From Candidatus Methanomethylicia archaeon (GTDB lineage Archaea > Thermoproteota > Methanomethylicia > CALHIW01), in the NCBI GenBank assembly GCA_938030905.1, contig CALHIW010000072.1, forward strand, positions 1 through 12,172: a stretch of DNA of 12,172 nt, written 5' to 3'. Below the pieces are notes generated by a model. It made no database searches and was not told the DNA's origin. It saw only the letters and a program-made list of their open reading frames with translations. Both the position numbers and the translations under genes were made by a program. Below, piece by piece: positions 1 to 7,246 of the stretch (positions are counted from its first letter, which is position 1; each line of letters begins with the position of its first letter).

Positions 1-292
1 TCGGTAAGCTCACAAACCCTAACAAGACTCAGAAAAAATAAATAGTTTATGATTCCTTTCAAGTCAAGCAGTTTAAATAGCTCTACGAGTACTACTTTAA
101 GGGGTTTAGTCTTGAAAAGATGATATTTACTTTTACGATTCTTCTTTCCTCAAGCTTCCTTAGAATCCTCTTTACTGCTTTCTAATTGATGATTTGTCTT
201 TAGGAGTCTCCTTATAAAGTTGTTGATGTAGGTATGTGTTGACTAATGTTTTCCCTCTCTAAGAAGGAGAGCAATAATAGGCAAACAATAAC
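1..292 (-). pseudogene. Decayed coding remnant, winged-helix-like
   Basis: Reading the minus strand leftward from about 292, protein-like sequence continues through three or four frames. The pieces are VIVCLLLLSFLERE, then GKTLVNTYLHQQLYKE followed by TPKDKSSIRK, then VKRILRKLEERRIVKV, then VVLVELFKLLDLKG and on to the window edge. Frame changes fall near 250, 174 and 95. The middle pieces have the look of a winged helix-turn-helix: a serine-rich turn, an amphipathic recognition-like helix, then LEER-x-IVKV leading into the wing. No family can be named. The gene may continue beyond the left edge. The reading is based on consistent protein-like pieces on one strand, not on an intact frame, so it could be chance, although the continuity of charge and hydrophobic pattern argues against that. 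Confidence 0.35.
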
Positions 293-736
293 TCAAAAGA
301 ACTATCAGAATATAGGCCAAGGGTGATTATTGTCTGTTACTGAATAAACTTCATCCCGGTGAAGGGATTCTCGATATTATTATTTCTAAAAATGTATATA
401 AACACTATGAATACAATTTAACTCTCTTATAATTAATATATCATGTGCTCGATAATATCTCTTATACCTAATTGTAAAGAATGTGTATACATGGAGTGTT
501 AAAAATCTGTAAAGTGAAAACATAGGTCTGTAAAGTATCTAAAAAGATTTAAGGTAGATTTATATAAAATTCATAAAGTGGCAAAGGATGAGGTAAAATT
601 AACCTTTAAGATTCATTAAATCATACTCTTACTTCTTCAGTAAAGGTTACTACATAACTGGAAGTTAAGATGCATTATATACTGGTGATGTTTCAGTACA
701 TAGACCTAGATAGAGGCTAGTAGACATTGAGAAGAA
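293..736. other. Gene-poor spacer upstream of the glycosyltransferase
   Basis: No frame longer than about 20 codons looks protein-like here. It contains a short inverted repeat (CTTCA 349-353 with TGAAG 360-364), a 19-codon cysteine-containing frame at 443-502, and a 10-base direct repeat TCTGTAAAGT at 506-515 and 527-536. The rest is AT-rich and shows no recognisable RNA gene. Confidence 0.5.
506..536. repeat. 10-base direct repeat with a 21-base period
   Basis: TCTGTAAAGT occurs exactly at 506-515 and 527-536. The 21-base period places both copies on the same face of the helix. It lies about 230 bases ahead of the glycosyltransferase, too far for a simple operator. In AT-rich DNA chance cannot be excluded. 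Confidence 0.35.
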
Positions 737-746
737 TTTAAATATA
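737..746 (+). promoter_or_regulatory. TATA box of the glycosyltransferase gene
   Basis: TTTAAATATA is centred 24-25 bases before the ATG at 765 but only about 9 bases before the ATG at 750. A transcript started from this box could not contain the upstream ATG. No better TATA-like sequence lies near 723, where one would be needed for a start at 750. Confidence 0.5.
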
Positions 747-764
747 TTTATGGCATCTTATATC

Positions 765-2222
765 ATGCTAGGGCATAGCGTGATTAGAGATGTATCTCCA
801 TTTCTTTCTATAGTTTTCATCGTGAAGACCATAATAATTGTTGTTATCTCTCTAGTGGTAATTGTAATTTTATCTCATATAGTTTATTACTTATATAGCT
901 TTAAATTGAAGCTTAATTTAAAAGACAGCTCTATACCTACTCCAGAAAATCATCCATTTGTCTCCATACATCTACCAATAAGATCAGAACCAATCGACCT
1001 AGTTAAACAATTTATAGAAAACGTTAAAGAACTAAACTATCCTGCCTCAGCATTTGAATTACTAATACTTAGTGATGATGATGAAGTCTATGTGCAGAAC
1101 GTTAGGGAACTAGTAAAAAGATATGTAGAAAATGGATTGAACATTAAAGTTCTATCTAGAAGCTCACATAGTGGATTTAAGGCAGGAGCTCTAAATCGCC
1201 TTTTATATGAGAGTAGAGGTGAGTATATAGTTGTATTTGATGTTGATTCAAAGCCTCCATCCAACTTCCTAGTTAAAACAATCAATTATCTAGAATTTAA
1301 TAAGAAATTTGCTGCATTAGTAGTAAAGTGGAGGCCATATAATACTTTAAGTACACCAATTTCAGAGGCTCAAACAATATCGTTGAATTTCCTGAGTAAA
1401 GTATTGTTTGATGGTAAAGAAGCTATAGGCAGCCCAATTTTTTTAACAGGTAATGGATGTGTTATTCGGAGAAAAGTGTTAGAGAATATTGGTGGCTGGC
1501 CGGAGGATACACTTATTGAGGATGTTGAGTTATCTATTAAATTATTGATTAATGGTAATAAGATAAAATATCTATATGATGTTGAGTTACCTATTGAAGT
1601 TCCCGAAACATACTATGCTCTTAAAAAGCAGCAAAAACGATGGGCTTACGGTGCAGCTCAGGCTTTTATGAATAATTTTTGGAATGTAATTAAGTCAAAT
1701 ATTCCACTAAGATGGAAATTTGAGGTTATTTTTCATGTGATTCAATATCATGCTCTTTTACTTAATATTGCTTTAATTATCCTTTCATTATTTTCTTTAG
1801 TGTTGGGTTTTGATGTATTATTTATGAGTATGTATTATTTAGTATTTTTGATACCTTTCATTTTTATGTATGCTCTAGTTTATTATCATTCAACACGTGA
1901 TGTAATAGCTTACTCAAGAAGGAGGAGAATAGTAGGTATGGGCAGGAGTGCAGCAATTACTGGAGCTCTTGCATTGGTAGTACTCATATCATCATTGAAA
2001 GCTTTTTTAAAAATGAAAGAATTTTGGCATGTTACACCTAAAGGTAAATTTTCAAATAAATTCAGAGGTGCTTGGAAATCAGAGATTATACTAGGTGCTA
2101 TATGTTGTCTATTTTCAATAATAATGTTTCTTAAAGGGTATATTCTATCAGCAATGTGTTTATCACTACTTGGTCTACCTTGTATTTACGTTTCAATTAA
2201 GACTATAAGTAATAAATGGTAG
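765..2222 (+). CDS. Membrane-bound processive family 2 glycosyltransferase
   Basis: This is a GT-A fold transferase of the cellulose/hyaluronan-synthase type, predicted to use a nucleotide sugar at the cytoplasmic membrane face and possibly extrude the glycan. Numbering is from the ATG at 765 (485 residues). A membrane segment (~13-44) is followed by the catalytic domain: SDDDE ~103-107, SGFKAGALN 136-144, the metal-binding DVD at 159-161, LTGNG ~227-231, the general-base motif EDVE 252-255, and Q-Q-K-R-W 289-293, the QxxRW signature of processive enzymes. FWHVTPKG (~420-427) is also typical. About five further hydrophobic segments follow (~327-349, 352-375, 393-415, 440-457, 461-479). The ATG at 750 is an in-frame alternative, but the TATA box favours 765. 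No export or polysaccharide genes lie beside it, so the product (exopolysaccharide, glycolipid or cell-surface glycan) is unknown. The family call is firm; the substrate is not. Confidence 0.9.
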   Translation: MLGHSVIRDVSPFLSIVFIVKTIIIVVISLVVIVILSHIVYYLYSFKLKLNLKDSSIPTPENHPFVSIHLPIRSEPIDLVKQFIENVKELNYPASAFELLILSDDDEVYVQNVRELVKRYVENGLNIKVLSRSSHSGFKAGALNRLLYESRGEYIVVFDVDSKPPSNFLVKTINYLEFNKKFAALVVKWRPYNTLSTPISEAQTISLNFLSKVLFDGKEAIGSPIFLTGNGCVIRRKVLENIGGWPEDTLIEDVELSIKLLINGNKIKYLYDVELPIEVPETYYALKKQQKRWAYGAAQAFMNNFWNVIKSNIPLRWKFEVIFHVIQYHALLLNIALIILSLFSLVLGFDVLFMSMYYLVFLIPFIFMYALVYYHSTRDVIAYSRRRRIVGMGRSAAITGALALVVLISSLKAFLKMKEFWHVTPKGKFSNKFRGAWKSEIILGAICCLFSIIMFLKGYILSAMCLSLLGLPCIYVSIKTISNKW

Positions 2223-2260
2223 TTTCATCTTGAAATTATACTGGCTTCAACTCTAAAATT

Positions 2261-3466
2261 CTAGAATATATTCTTAGTTTTCCTTTTATCTTTGTATTCA
2301 TCAATATAATAATCAATTCTCCTGATAATCTCATCTCTATGTTCACTAAGTACTATAGCGCTTGCAGCATAGGTATGCCCATCTGCAATACCATGCCCAT
2401 TAATGGCTACACTTAGAATACTTACAGCTGATGGTACTAATCCATCATCGATTTTTCTCCTTAACGGTTCTGGAGCTCTAATTGATATTTTAACATACTT
2501 TTCCTTTACCTCTCCAAATCCTGGTATTTCAGAAGGCATATCGATGAATCCTACAATGAATTTGTTAGGATTCACAATTTTTTTCTGATACGATAAATAT
2601 GAACAGAAAGTTCCAATAGTTTTTGTTCCCATGCCACTAAATATATCTTCTACATCAAACCATTGTGTATACTTGCTTTGCTTAATACCCTCACTATAGA
2701 GTTTAGAAAGCATTTTTTTATTAGCGTTTTTTCTTTTACTTTCTAGATCTCTAATTACCTTACTTATTTCTTCATTCTCACCATTAAGACATAGTTTAAT
2801 CCCAAGCTCAGGTCCTCCTCTATAATAACCGGCTGAGCCGAGTATTTGTAGCTTTGAAAATAGGTCATTGATGGACATGTTTATTTTAGGAACATATAGC
2901 TTTTCATTTTTCTGTAGTATTATTTTGTTTCTTAATGCCTCACTAAGAACATCGCTATTTATTCCTCTAATACCCTCTGGTATCTCTAAACTTCCAGTTA
3001 TTGCAAGATATGAGAGATCAATATTTTCATTACTAATTACCTTAGTAAATAAAAAACTACATGTAGAACCTGAAAAATCACTTTCACCTTTAAAGCCAAA
3101 GTTTTCAAGATTTAAATCTAGGACCATAGGGTCACTAGATGGTCTGGGATCATGATGATCTAAAATAATGGTTAAGTTTCTTCCATTATTATATTGTGAA
3201 ATCATATCGCAATGTGGTGATCCAATATCGCAGTAAAATATATGTGTTCCCTTTTTACTACTATGGATCTCTCTAATTACTTCTGGAAGTAGCTTTTCAA
3301 GACAAATTCTCTTTACATTTAATCCTATTCGATTTAAAGCCATAGAAATTATGGCTCCTGCTGATATTCCATCAGCATCATCATGATATATTACTAAAGC
3401 ATTTTCTACCTTAATAGAATTAATGAGTTTCACAGCTTCAGTTGCTTTTTTAATAAACTCCTCCAT
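2261..3466 (-). CDS. DHH-family phosphoesterase, archaeal RecJ-like
   Basis: The 401-residue protein has an N-terminal DHH domain and a C-terminal DHHA1-like domain. Motif I is HDDADG (28-33), motif II is CDIG with D80, and motif III is DHH (103-105), with a further Asp at D117. The C-terminal part ends in an NGHGIADGHTYAASA stretch (~356-370), matching the glycine/histidine substrate-binding loop of DHHA1. Archaeal relatives include RecJ-like 5'-3' exonucleases and the GINS-associated nuclease of the replisome, as well as nucleotide phosphodiesterases, so a single-strand DNA or RNA exonuclease or short-oligonucleotide phosphodiesterase is likely. Where family members usually carry the motif IV aspartate, this protein reads AITGSLEIPEG (~155-165), with a Glu and no Asp. 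The gene converges on the glycosyltransferase (38-base gap). A TATA box sits about 27 bases before the ATG, so its mRNA is probably leaderless. Confidence 0.88.
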   Translation of the reverse strand: MEEFIKKATEAVKLINSIKVENALVIYHDDADGISAGAIISMALNRIGLNVKRICLEKLLPEVIREIHSSKKGTHIFYCDIGSPHCDMISQYNNGRNLTIILDHHDPRPSSDPMVLDLNLENFGFKGESDFSGSTCSFLFTKVISNENIDLSYLAITGSLEIPEGIRGINSDVLSEALRNKIILQKNEKLYVPKINMSINDLFSKLQILGSAGYYRGGPELGIKLCLNGENEEISKVIRDLESKRKNANKKMLSKLYSEGIKQSKYTQWFDVEDIFSGMGTKTIGTFCSYLSYQKKIVNPNKFIVGFIDMPSEIPGFGEVKEKYVKISIRAPEPLRRKIDDGLVPSAVSILSVAINGHGIADGHTYAASAIVLSEHRDEIIRRIDYYIDEYKDKRKTKNIF

Positions 3467-3489
3467 TATATTTTGTTATACGATACTAG

Positions 3490-3498
3490 TATTTATAT
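3490..3498 (-). promoter_or_regulatory. TATA box of the DHH phosphoesterase gene
   Basis: On the minus strand this reads ATATAAATA, centred about 27 bases ahead of the ATG at 3466. This is the archaeal TATA-to-start distance for a leaderless mRNA. The left end of the dead insertion sequence lies only ~50 bases further upstream. Confidence 0.65.
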
Positions 3499-3548
3499 CT
3501 TACAAATTTAATATGATTCTAAATCTTTATTAAGTTAGCTAGTTTTAA

Positions 3549-3565
3549 GAGCAGGCTCAAAAATT
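3549..3565 (+). repeat. Left terminal inverted repeat of the dead IS
   Basis: This stretch, containing GAGCAGGCTCAAAAATT, pairs with the reverse complement of 4389-4405 (GGGCATGTCCAAAAATT) with four mismatches. A small hairpin follows at 3563-3583. Confidence 0.5.
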
Positions 3566-3583
3566 AGGGCTGAAGCCCCTAAT
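3563..3583. repeat. Hairpin at the left end of the dead IS
   Basis: ATTAGGGC (3563-3570) and its bulged complement (3575-3583) flank a TGAA loop. It lies between the left terminal repeat and the transposase ATG, so it could hinder read-through or translation from outside transcripts. It may be a fossil of the element's own regulation. Confidence 0.4.
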
Positions 3584-3590
3584 ATTAATT

Positions 3591-4382
3591 ATGAAGCCCA
3601 GATGGTCTTCAATAATTAACGATATTGAGTTGTTAATTGAGACTATGAAAAAGTTACTCCCTGAGCTAAGCTAAGAGGTAGGAAGCCAAAGAGAAGCTTA
3701 AAAGATTATTTTACTCTCATAGTTACTAAGAAAGCTGAGAAAGCTTCGCTTAGAGAGCTGAGGCTAGTTATTCTAAGCTTGTTTATAATGAAAGAGTTCC
3801 TAAATCTACGATAAATTACTGGGAGTATAGATTTGATTCAAGCTTAATAGAGTGTTTAGTTAAAGCAGTAGAAGCTGAAGTTGAAAAGATCATTGGCTAT
3901 TGCTTTAGCATAATAGATTCAACCGAGTTTACGGCTTGGAATAAAAACTTGGTTGAATTTCATTTGCTGGTTAGAAGGGCTACTGGAACAGTATATCCCT
4001 ACAGCATAGCATTTAGCTCAAATTCTCTAACTCCGCTAAAGCCATAGTAAGTGGTGGAGGTGAGCTTTTAGCAGATGCTTGGTATGATAACAACCCTATA
4101 TTAAAGCAAATGTTTAAGCAAGGCTATGAACCAATAGTAAAAGCCAAATAAAGGTAGAAATAGTAAGTACTGGCATAAAAAAGCAAGAAAGCTTTTCAAC
4201 AATCCTTTAACAAAGCCTAAACAAAAATATAGGCGAAGAGGAATAGGAGAGAGCTGCTTTGACTCATTAACAAATTGGCTCTGGGATAGACTTAAAACAA
4301 GCTTAATAGCAAGCACAATAGTTAGAATAGGAGTAGAGTAATAGCTTATTTAGCAAGAATTTACATTAGAGCATCTTTTTAA
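3591..4382 (+). pseudogene. Transposase pseudogene, DDE type, at least five frameshifts
   Basis: The sequence starts at ATG 3591 (MKPRWSSIINDIELL) and can be followed through shifted frames for about 264 codons to the TAA at 4380-4382. All three catalytic positions are recognisable: the first Asp in IIDSTEF (~3910), the second in LLADAWYD (~4070-4090), and the Glu in RRRGIGES (~4230-4255). The C-terminal tail includes LTNWLWDRLKTSLIAST and VIAYLARIYIRASF. Frame changes fall near 3660 (stop after LLPELS), 3765, 4035, 4150 and 4335. Neighbouring genes are free of frameshifts, so these look like genuine decay and not sequencing error. It cannot make an active transposase. Confidence 0.85.
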
Positions 4383-4388
4383 CTAATG

Positions 4389-4405
4389 AATTTTTGGACA
4401 TGCCC
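4389..4405 (-). repeat. Right terminal inverted repeat of the dead IS
   Basis: This stretch reads AATTTTTGGACATGCCC on the plus strand, and its reverse complement matches the left end imperfectly. It ends about 14 bases before the stop codon of the dihydropteroate synthase gene, so the element landed almost at the end of that gene without breaking it. Confidence 0.5.
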
Positions 4406-4418
4406 CTATTAATCTATT

Positions 4419-5372
4419 TTAGCAACTAGAATATTTACCTAACTTAAGTTTTCTTGCAGCAGCTTTTGCCCATTCTGCTACTTTAACTGCATCTCTTGTT
4501 TCTGAGACATCATGTGTTCTGATTACATTTGCCCCATTCATAATAGCTATTGCTGTTGCTGCTATTGATCCGTAAAGTCTATCCTCTACCCTTTCCCTAC
4601 CTGTTATTGGCCATAGAAATGATTTTCGTGACACGCTAATAAGAATTGGGTGGTTAAGTGTTTTAAGTCTGTGAAGTCCAGATATTAGAGCTATATCTCT
4701 TATATACCATGGGGGATTGCTAAATTTAATATATCTATTAATTTCACCTATATCAGCTTCTTTAATTCCTCTTTCTGTAAAAACCTGTAGTGATGAGGGG
4801 AAACCTATACCTGGATCAATAACTATTTTCTTAGACTGTATTCCAGCATTATATGCTGTATTTAAGCTTTCTTTTAGTGCTTGTATAGTGTAATTGATAA
4901 TATTTGATTTCAGGGGTCTAATATTATCCATTCTTGCAACAACTACTAAAGAAGCATTATAATCTGCAATTATCTTAACCATGTCTAAATCTGCTCTTAA
5001 GCCGGAGACATCATTTACAATTTCAACATCATTTTTTAAAGCAGCTTCGGCAACCTTTGAGCTTACAGTATCAATCGATATTGGCACATCAAAATTGTCT
5101 TTTACTATTTTAATAGCTTTTATAGCTCGATTTATTTCTTCATCTAATGGTATGTATGTGTTTATATATGGTGCTGAGGATCTTGCACCAATATCTATTA
5201 TATCAACACCAGAGTTGATCATAGTTTCTACAGTAGAAATTATTTCTTCTTTACTGATTTTTACTGATTTCTTATAGAATGATTCTGGGCTTACATTAAT
5301 GATCCCCATAATTCTAACAGGGTAATTTTCACCAACAAGTATCTTTCCTAGAAATGCGTATGCATTCCTCAT
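4419..5372 (-). CDS. folP: Dihydropteroate synthase (archaeal type)
   Basis: A 317-residue TIM-barrel pterin-binding protein. Bacterial relatives join a dihydropterin diphosphate to an aminobenzoate in folate synthesis; archaeal members are thought to serve folate- or methanopterin-type C1 carriers. Landmarks are GIINVSPESF (23-32), DIGARSSAP (60-68, in place of the bacterial G-x-x-S-T-R-P-G loop), SIDT (99-102), IVNDVSG (118-124), IDPGIGF (185-191), SVSRKS (246-251) with the substrate-binding Lys, and the C-terminal RTHDV (285-289). The length is slightly above the bacterial ~280. A TATA box lies 25-26 bases ahead of the ATG, pointing to a leaderless transcript. It stands alone, with a dead IS directly after it and a G/T-rich gap before it. 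The aromatic substrate and end-product cofactor cannot be told from the sequence. Confidence 0.88.
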   Translation of the reverse strand: MRNAYAFLGKILVGENYPVRIMGIINVSPESFYKKSVKISKEEIISTVETMINSGVDIIDIGARSSAPYINTYIPLDEEINRAIKAIKIVKDNFDVPISIDTVSSKVAEAALKNDVEIVNDVSGLRADLDMVKIIADYNASLVVVARMDNIRPLKSNIINYTIQALKESLNTAYNAGIQSKKIVIDPGIGFPSSLQVFTERGIKEADIGEINRYIKFSNPPWYIRDIALISGLHRLKTLNHPILISVSRKSFLWPITGRERVEDRLYGSIAATAIAIMNGANVIRTHDVSETRDAVKVAEWAKAAARKLKLGKYSSC

Positions 5373-5393
5373 TAATCTAAAGATTTCATATGG

Positions 5394-5401
5394 AATTTAA
5401 A
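5394..5401 (-). promoter_or_regulatory. TATA box of the dihydropteroate synthase gene
   Basis: TTTAAATT on the minus strand is centred about 25-26 bases before the ATG at 5372, matching the spacing of the other leaderless genes in the window. Confidence 0.6.
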
Positions 5402-5770
5402 GTTACTGCTTATTTGTATTTTAGTCCTGAGGTCATCTAGATTAAGTTTTCCTTTGTAAGTTTTTGTTATGGAGTTTTGAGGTTTTGATGAGATTATTAA
5501 GCTTCTTTCTGTTTAGGGTATTTGGTGGTGTATTGTATGTGTTTGTTGCTGGTTGGGTGGTATCCTCTAGGTAGACTCATAATTGGGTGGGTTAGTAGTG
5601 GTTAGAGGTGGAATGTATTGGTAATTTAATGTATGTATTGTAAGGTTGCAATAGGTATTAAGATTATGCAATATCAGTATCAAATATAAAGTTCCTAATG
5701 AGAATTAGTATTAATCTAAATGATGAGTCCAAAATTTGTATATTTTAATGTTATTTAGCTTCTACATATT
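5402..5770. other. Intergenic gap with a G+T-rich, C-poor stretch
   Basis: The gap lies upstream of folP and downstream of serS. By hand count, 5461-5640 holds about 56 G, 82 T, 33 A and 9 C, and 5581-5640 contains no C at all. Several GG/GGG runs occur together (5551-5612). The only short frame of note is 5488-5574 (+), 28 mostly hydrophobic codons starting MRLLSFFLFRVFGG. The piece YPLGRLIIGWVSSG overlaps its end in another frame, so a decayed membrane-protein gene is possible. From 5640 to 5770 the sequence is ordinary and AT-rich. No RNA gene was recognised. Confidence 0.5.
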
Positions 5771-7144
5771 TTACTTTTGAATTGGTACTATTTTTTCTTT
5801 AGGTGCTTTTTCAATATTCTCTAAATATTTTCTTAAAACCTTAGGAATAATTATGCTTCCATCTTCCTGTTGATGGTTTTCTATTATAGCTGTTATAGCT
5901 CTAGATGTGGCTATTGCTGTTGAGTTTAATGTGTGGACATAGCCTTCCGATGGTAATCCTTTTTTCTCAGCATACCTTATATTAAGCCTGTATGACTGCC
6001 AATCTGTACAATTACTACATGATACTACTTCTCTATATTTTCCTTGAGCTGGCATCCATGCTTCTAAGTCGTACTTTTTTGCAGCTACAATTCCTATGTC
6101 TCCTGTACATATGTTAACAATTCTGTAAGGAATTTCAAGGCCTTGCCATAGTTTTTCAGCGTGCTCTATGAGTTTCTCATGCCATTTCCAAGAATCCTCA
6201 GGTAAGCAAAATACGAATTGCTCAACTTTATTAAACTGGTGAACCCTAAATATTCCCTTAGTATCTTTACCGTGGGCTCCAGCCTCCTTTCTGAAACAAG
6301 GGCTTACTCCAGCATACAATAATGGAAGCTCCCCCTTTTCAAGTACCTCATTCATATGCATAGCGGCAATTGCATGCTCGGATGTTGCTATTAAGTATAA
6401 ATTTTCCCCCTCAATTTTATAGATAACATTTGCAAAATCTTCAAGTGAAGTCACACCCTCGTAGGCTTCTCTTCTAATCATGAGTGGTGGCTCAATAATC
6501 TTAAAACCTTGCACTTTAAGATAATCAAGAGCATAATTAATTAATGCAAGGTCAAGCCATACAAGATCATCTATTAAGTAGTAAAACCTAGAGCCTGAAA
6601 CCTTTGCAGCTCTCTCTATATCTGCAAGACCTGTTTTTTCCACATACTCAGCATGAGCAATAGGAGGCTTATCTACTACCTCATATTCTACATTATGTTC
6701 TCTTACTTGATTTAAAAATTGGTCAATAAATTTCCTCCAAACCTTCGGTTTTCCATAAAATCTTATGGGTACATTATCCCTTTCATCAACACCAATAGGT
6801 ACTGTTTCATGCAATACATTTGGTAATCCTAATAGTATCTGATCTCTATGTTTCTTTAGATCTTCAGCGTATGCTTCAAGCTTTTTTATTTCTTGAGTTA
6901 TTTTGCGAGCTTCATTGATTAAAATATTTTTATTCTCTATTGTTGTCTCTAATAGCATTTTAGAAATGATGTTTTTCTCATGCTTTAGCTTATTGACTTC
7001 TTTCAAAGTTTTTCTCCATTCTAAGTCAAGCTCCAATGCGTTGTCAATTACCTTCTCATCCAGCTTTCTTACTTTTTGATTCCATTTGAGTTTATCAGGA
7101 TCCTCACGTAATAGATATAGTAAACTCCATTGCGTACTAACCAT
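5771..7144 (-). CDS. serS: Seryl-tRNA synthetase
   Basis: This class II synthetase charges tRNA-Ser (and tRNA-Sec where present) with serine in the cytoplasm. At 457 residues it is of the common type found in bacteria, eukaryotes and most archaea, not the rare methanogen form. The N-terminal ~25-105 is charged and helical, the long antiparallel coiled-coil arm that grips the tRNA. The catalytic core has the serine-binding TSEH (254-257), motif 2 with FRKEAG (284-289) and FRVHQFNKVE (299-308), and motif 3 NSTAIATSRAITAIIENHQ (407-425) with its conserved Arg. SCSNCTDWQSYR (375-386) matches the conserved strand before motif 3. Unlike most genes here it has a Shine-Dalgarno sequence (GGAGTGA, 7150-7156) five bases ahead of the ATG, which settles the start. 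It is divergent from pyrB (157-base gap). Confidence 0.96.
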   Translation of the reverse strand: MVSTQWSLLYLLREDPDKLKWNQKVRKLDEKVIDNALELDLEWRKTLKEVNKLKHEKNIISKMLLETTIENKNILINEARKITQEIKKLEAYAEDLKKHRDQILLGLPNVLHETVPIGVDERDNVPIRFYGKPKVWRKFIDQFLNQVREHNVEYEVVDKPPIAHAEYVEKTGLADIERAAKVSGSRFYYLIDDLVWLDLALINYALDYLKVQGFKIIEPPLMIRREAYEGVTSLEDFANVIYKIEGENLYLIATSEHAIAAMHMNEVLEKGELPLLYAGVSPCFRKEAGAHGKDTKGIFRVHQFNKVEQFVFCLPEDSWKWHEKLIEHAEKLWQGLEIPYRIVNICTGDIGIVAAKKYDLEAWMPAQGKYREVVSCSNCTDWQSYRLNIRYAEKKGLPSEGYVHTLNSTAIATSRAITAIIENHQQEDGSIIIPKVLRKYLENIEKAPKEKIVPIQK

Positions 7145-7149
7145 TTATT

Positions 7150-7156
7150 TCACTCC
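7150..7156 (-). promoter_or_regulatory. Shine-Dalgarno site of serS
   Basis: GGAGTGA on the minus strand, five bases before the ATG, closely matches the anti-Shine-Dalgarno complement GGAGGTGA. It fixes the serS start and implies a short mRNA leader of about 15 bases from the TATA box at 7183-7189. Confidence 0.65.
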
Positions 7157-7182
7157 AGTAATTAGATATATTGGAAACTAGT

Positions 7183-7189
7183 GTTTAAA
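7183..7189 (-). promoter_or_regulatory. TATA box of serS
   Basis: TTTAAAC on the minus strand. Transcription about 26 bases downstream would start near 7160, leaving a leader just long enough to hold the Shine-Dalgarno site. Confidence 0.5.
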
Positions 7190-7246
7190 TTTTCTGGTAA
7201 TTTAAGATTTTCTTAATATAATTATCTAGTGCTAAGTGGTGGCATA

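Larger units (their letters stand above)
3549..4405 (+). mobile_element. Dead DDE-transposase insertion sequence (IS5/IS4-like)
   Basis: A ~0.86 kb element carries a single degenerate transposase gene between imperfect inverted ends. The left end (3549-3565) and the reverse complement of the right end (4389-4405) agree at about 13 of 17-18 positions, sharing CAAAAATT and GxGCAxG. No convincing target-site duplication is visible, which fits an old insertion. It lies between the promoter of the DHH gene and the 3' end of the dihydropteroate synthase gene, and both neighbours are intact. The DDE layout and C-terminal motif place it in the broad IS5/IS4-type group; the exact family was not determined. 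Confidence 0.75.

Noticed and set aside
349..368. Palindromic sequence (CTTCA...TGAAG and ATCCC...GGGAT) resembling an archaeal CRISPR repeat
   Set aside because: There is a single copy with no spaced repeats nearby and no cas genes in the window, so it is probably just a small hairpin.
2223..2260. Possible bidirectional terminator between the convergent glycosyltransferase and DHH genes
   Set aside because: The gap is only 38 bases and shows no clear stem or T-run that can be separated from the AT-rich background.
4101..4316. Minus-strand open frame inside the insertion sequence
   Set aside because: It is opposite the recognisable C-terminal transposase sequence and has low-complexity, shadow-like content.
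5488..5574. 28-codon hydrophobic frame (MRLLSFFLFRVFGG...)
   Set aside because: It is too short and too dependent on the G/T bias of the region to call a gene; it is noted only as part of the skewed gap.
5645..5671. TTGCA...TGCAA inverted pair that recalls the start of some CRISPR repeats
   Set aside because: It is not repeated, the stem is weak and nothing supports an array.
5720..5726. Perfect C box (ATGATGA) of a possible C/D box small RNA
   Set aside because: No CTGA D or D' box follows within the usual 50-70 bases.
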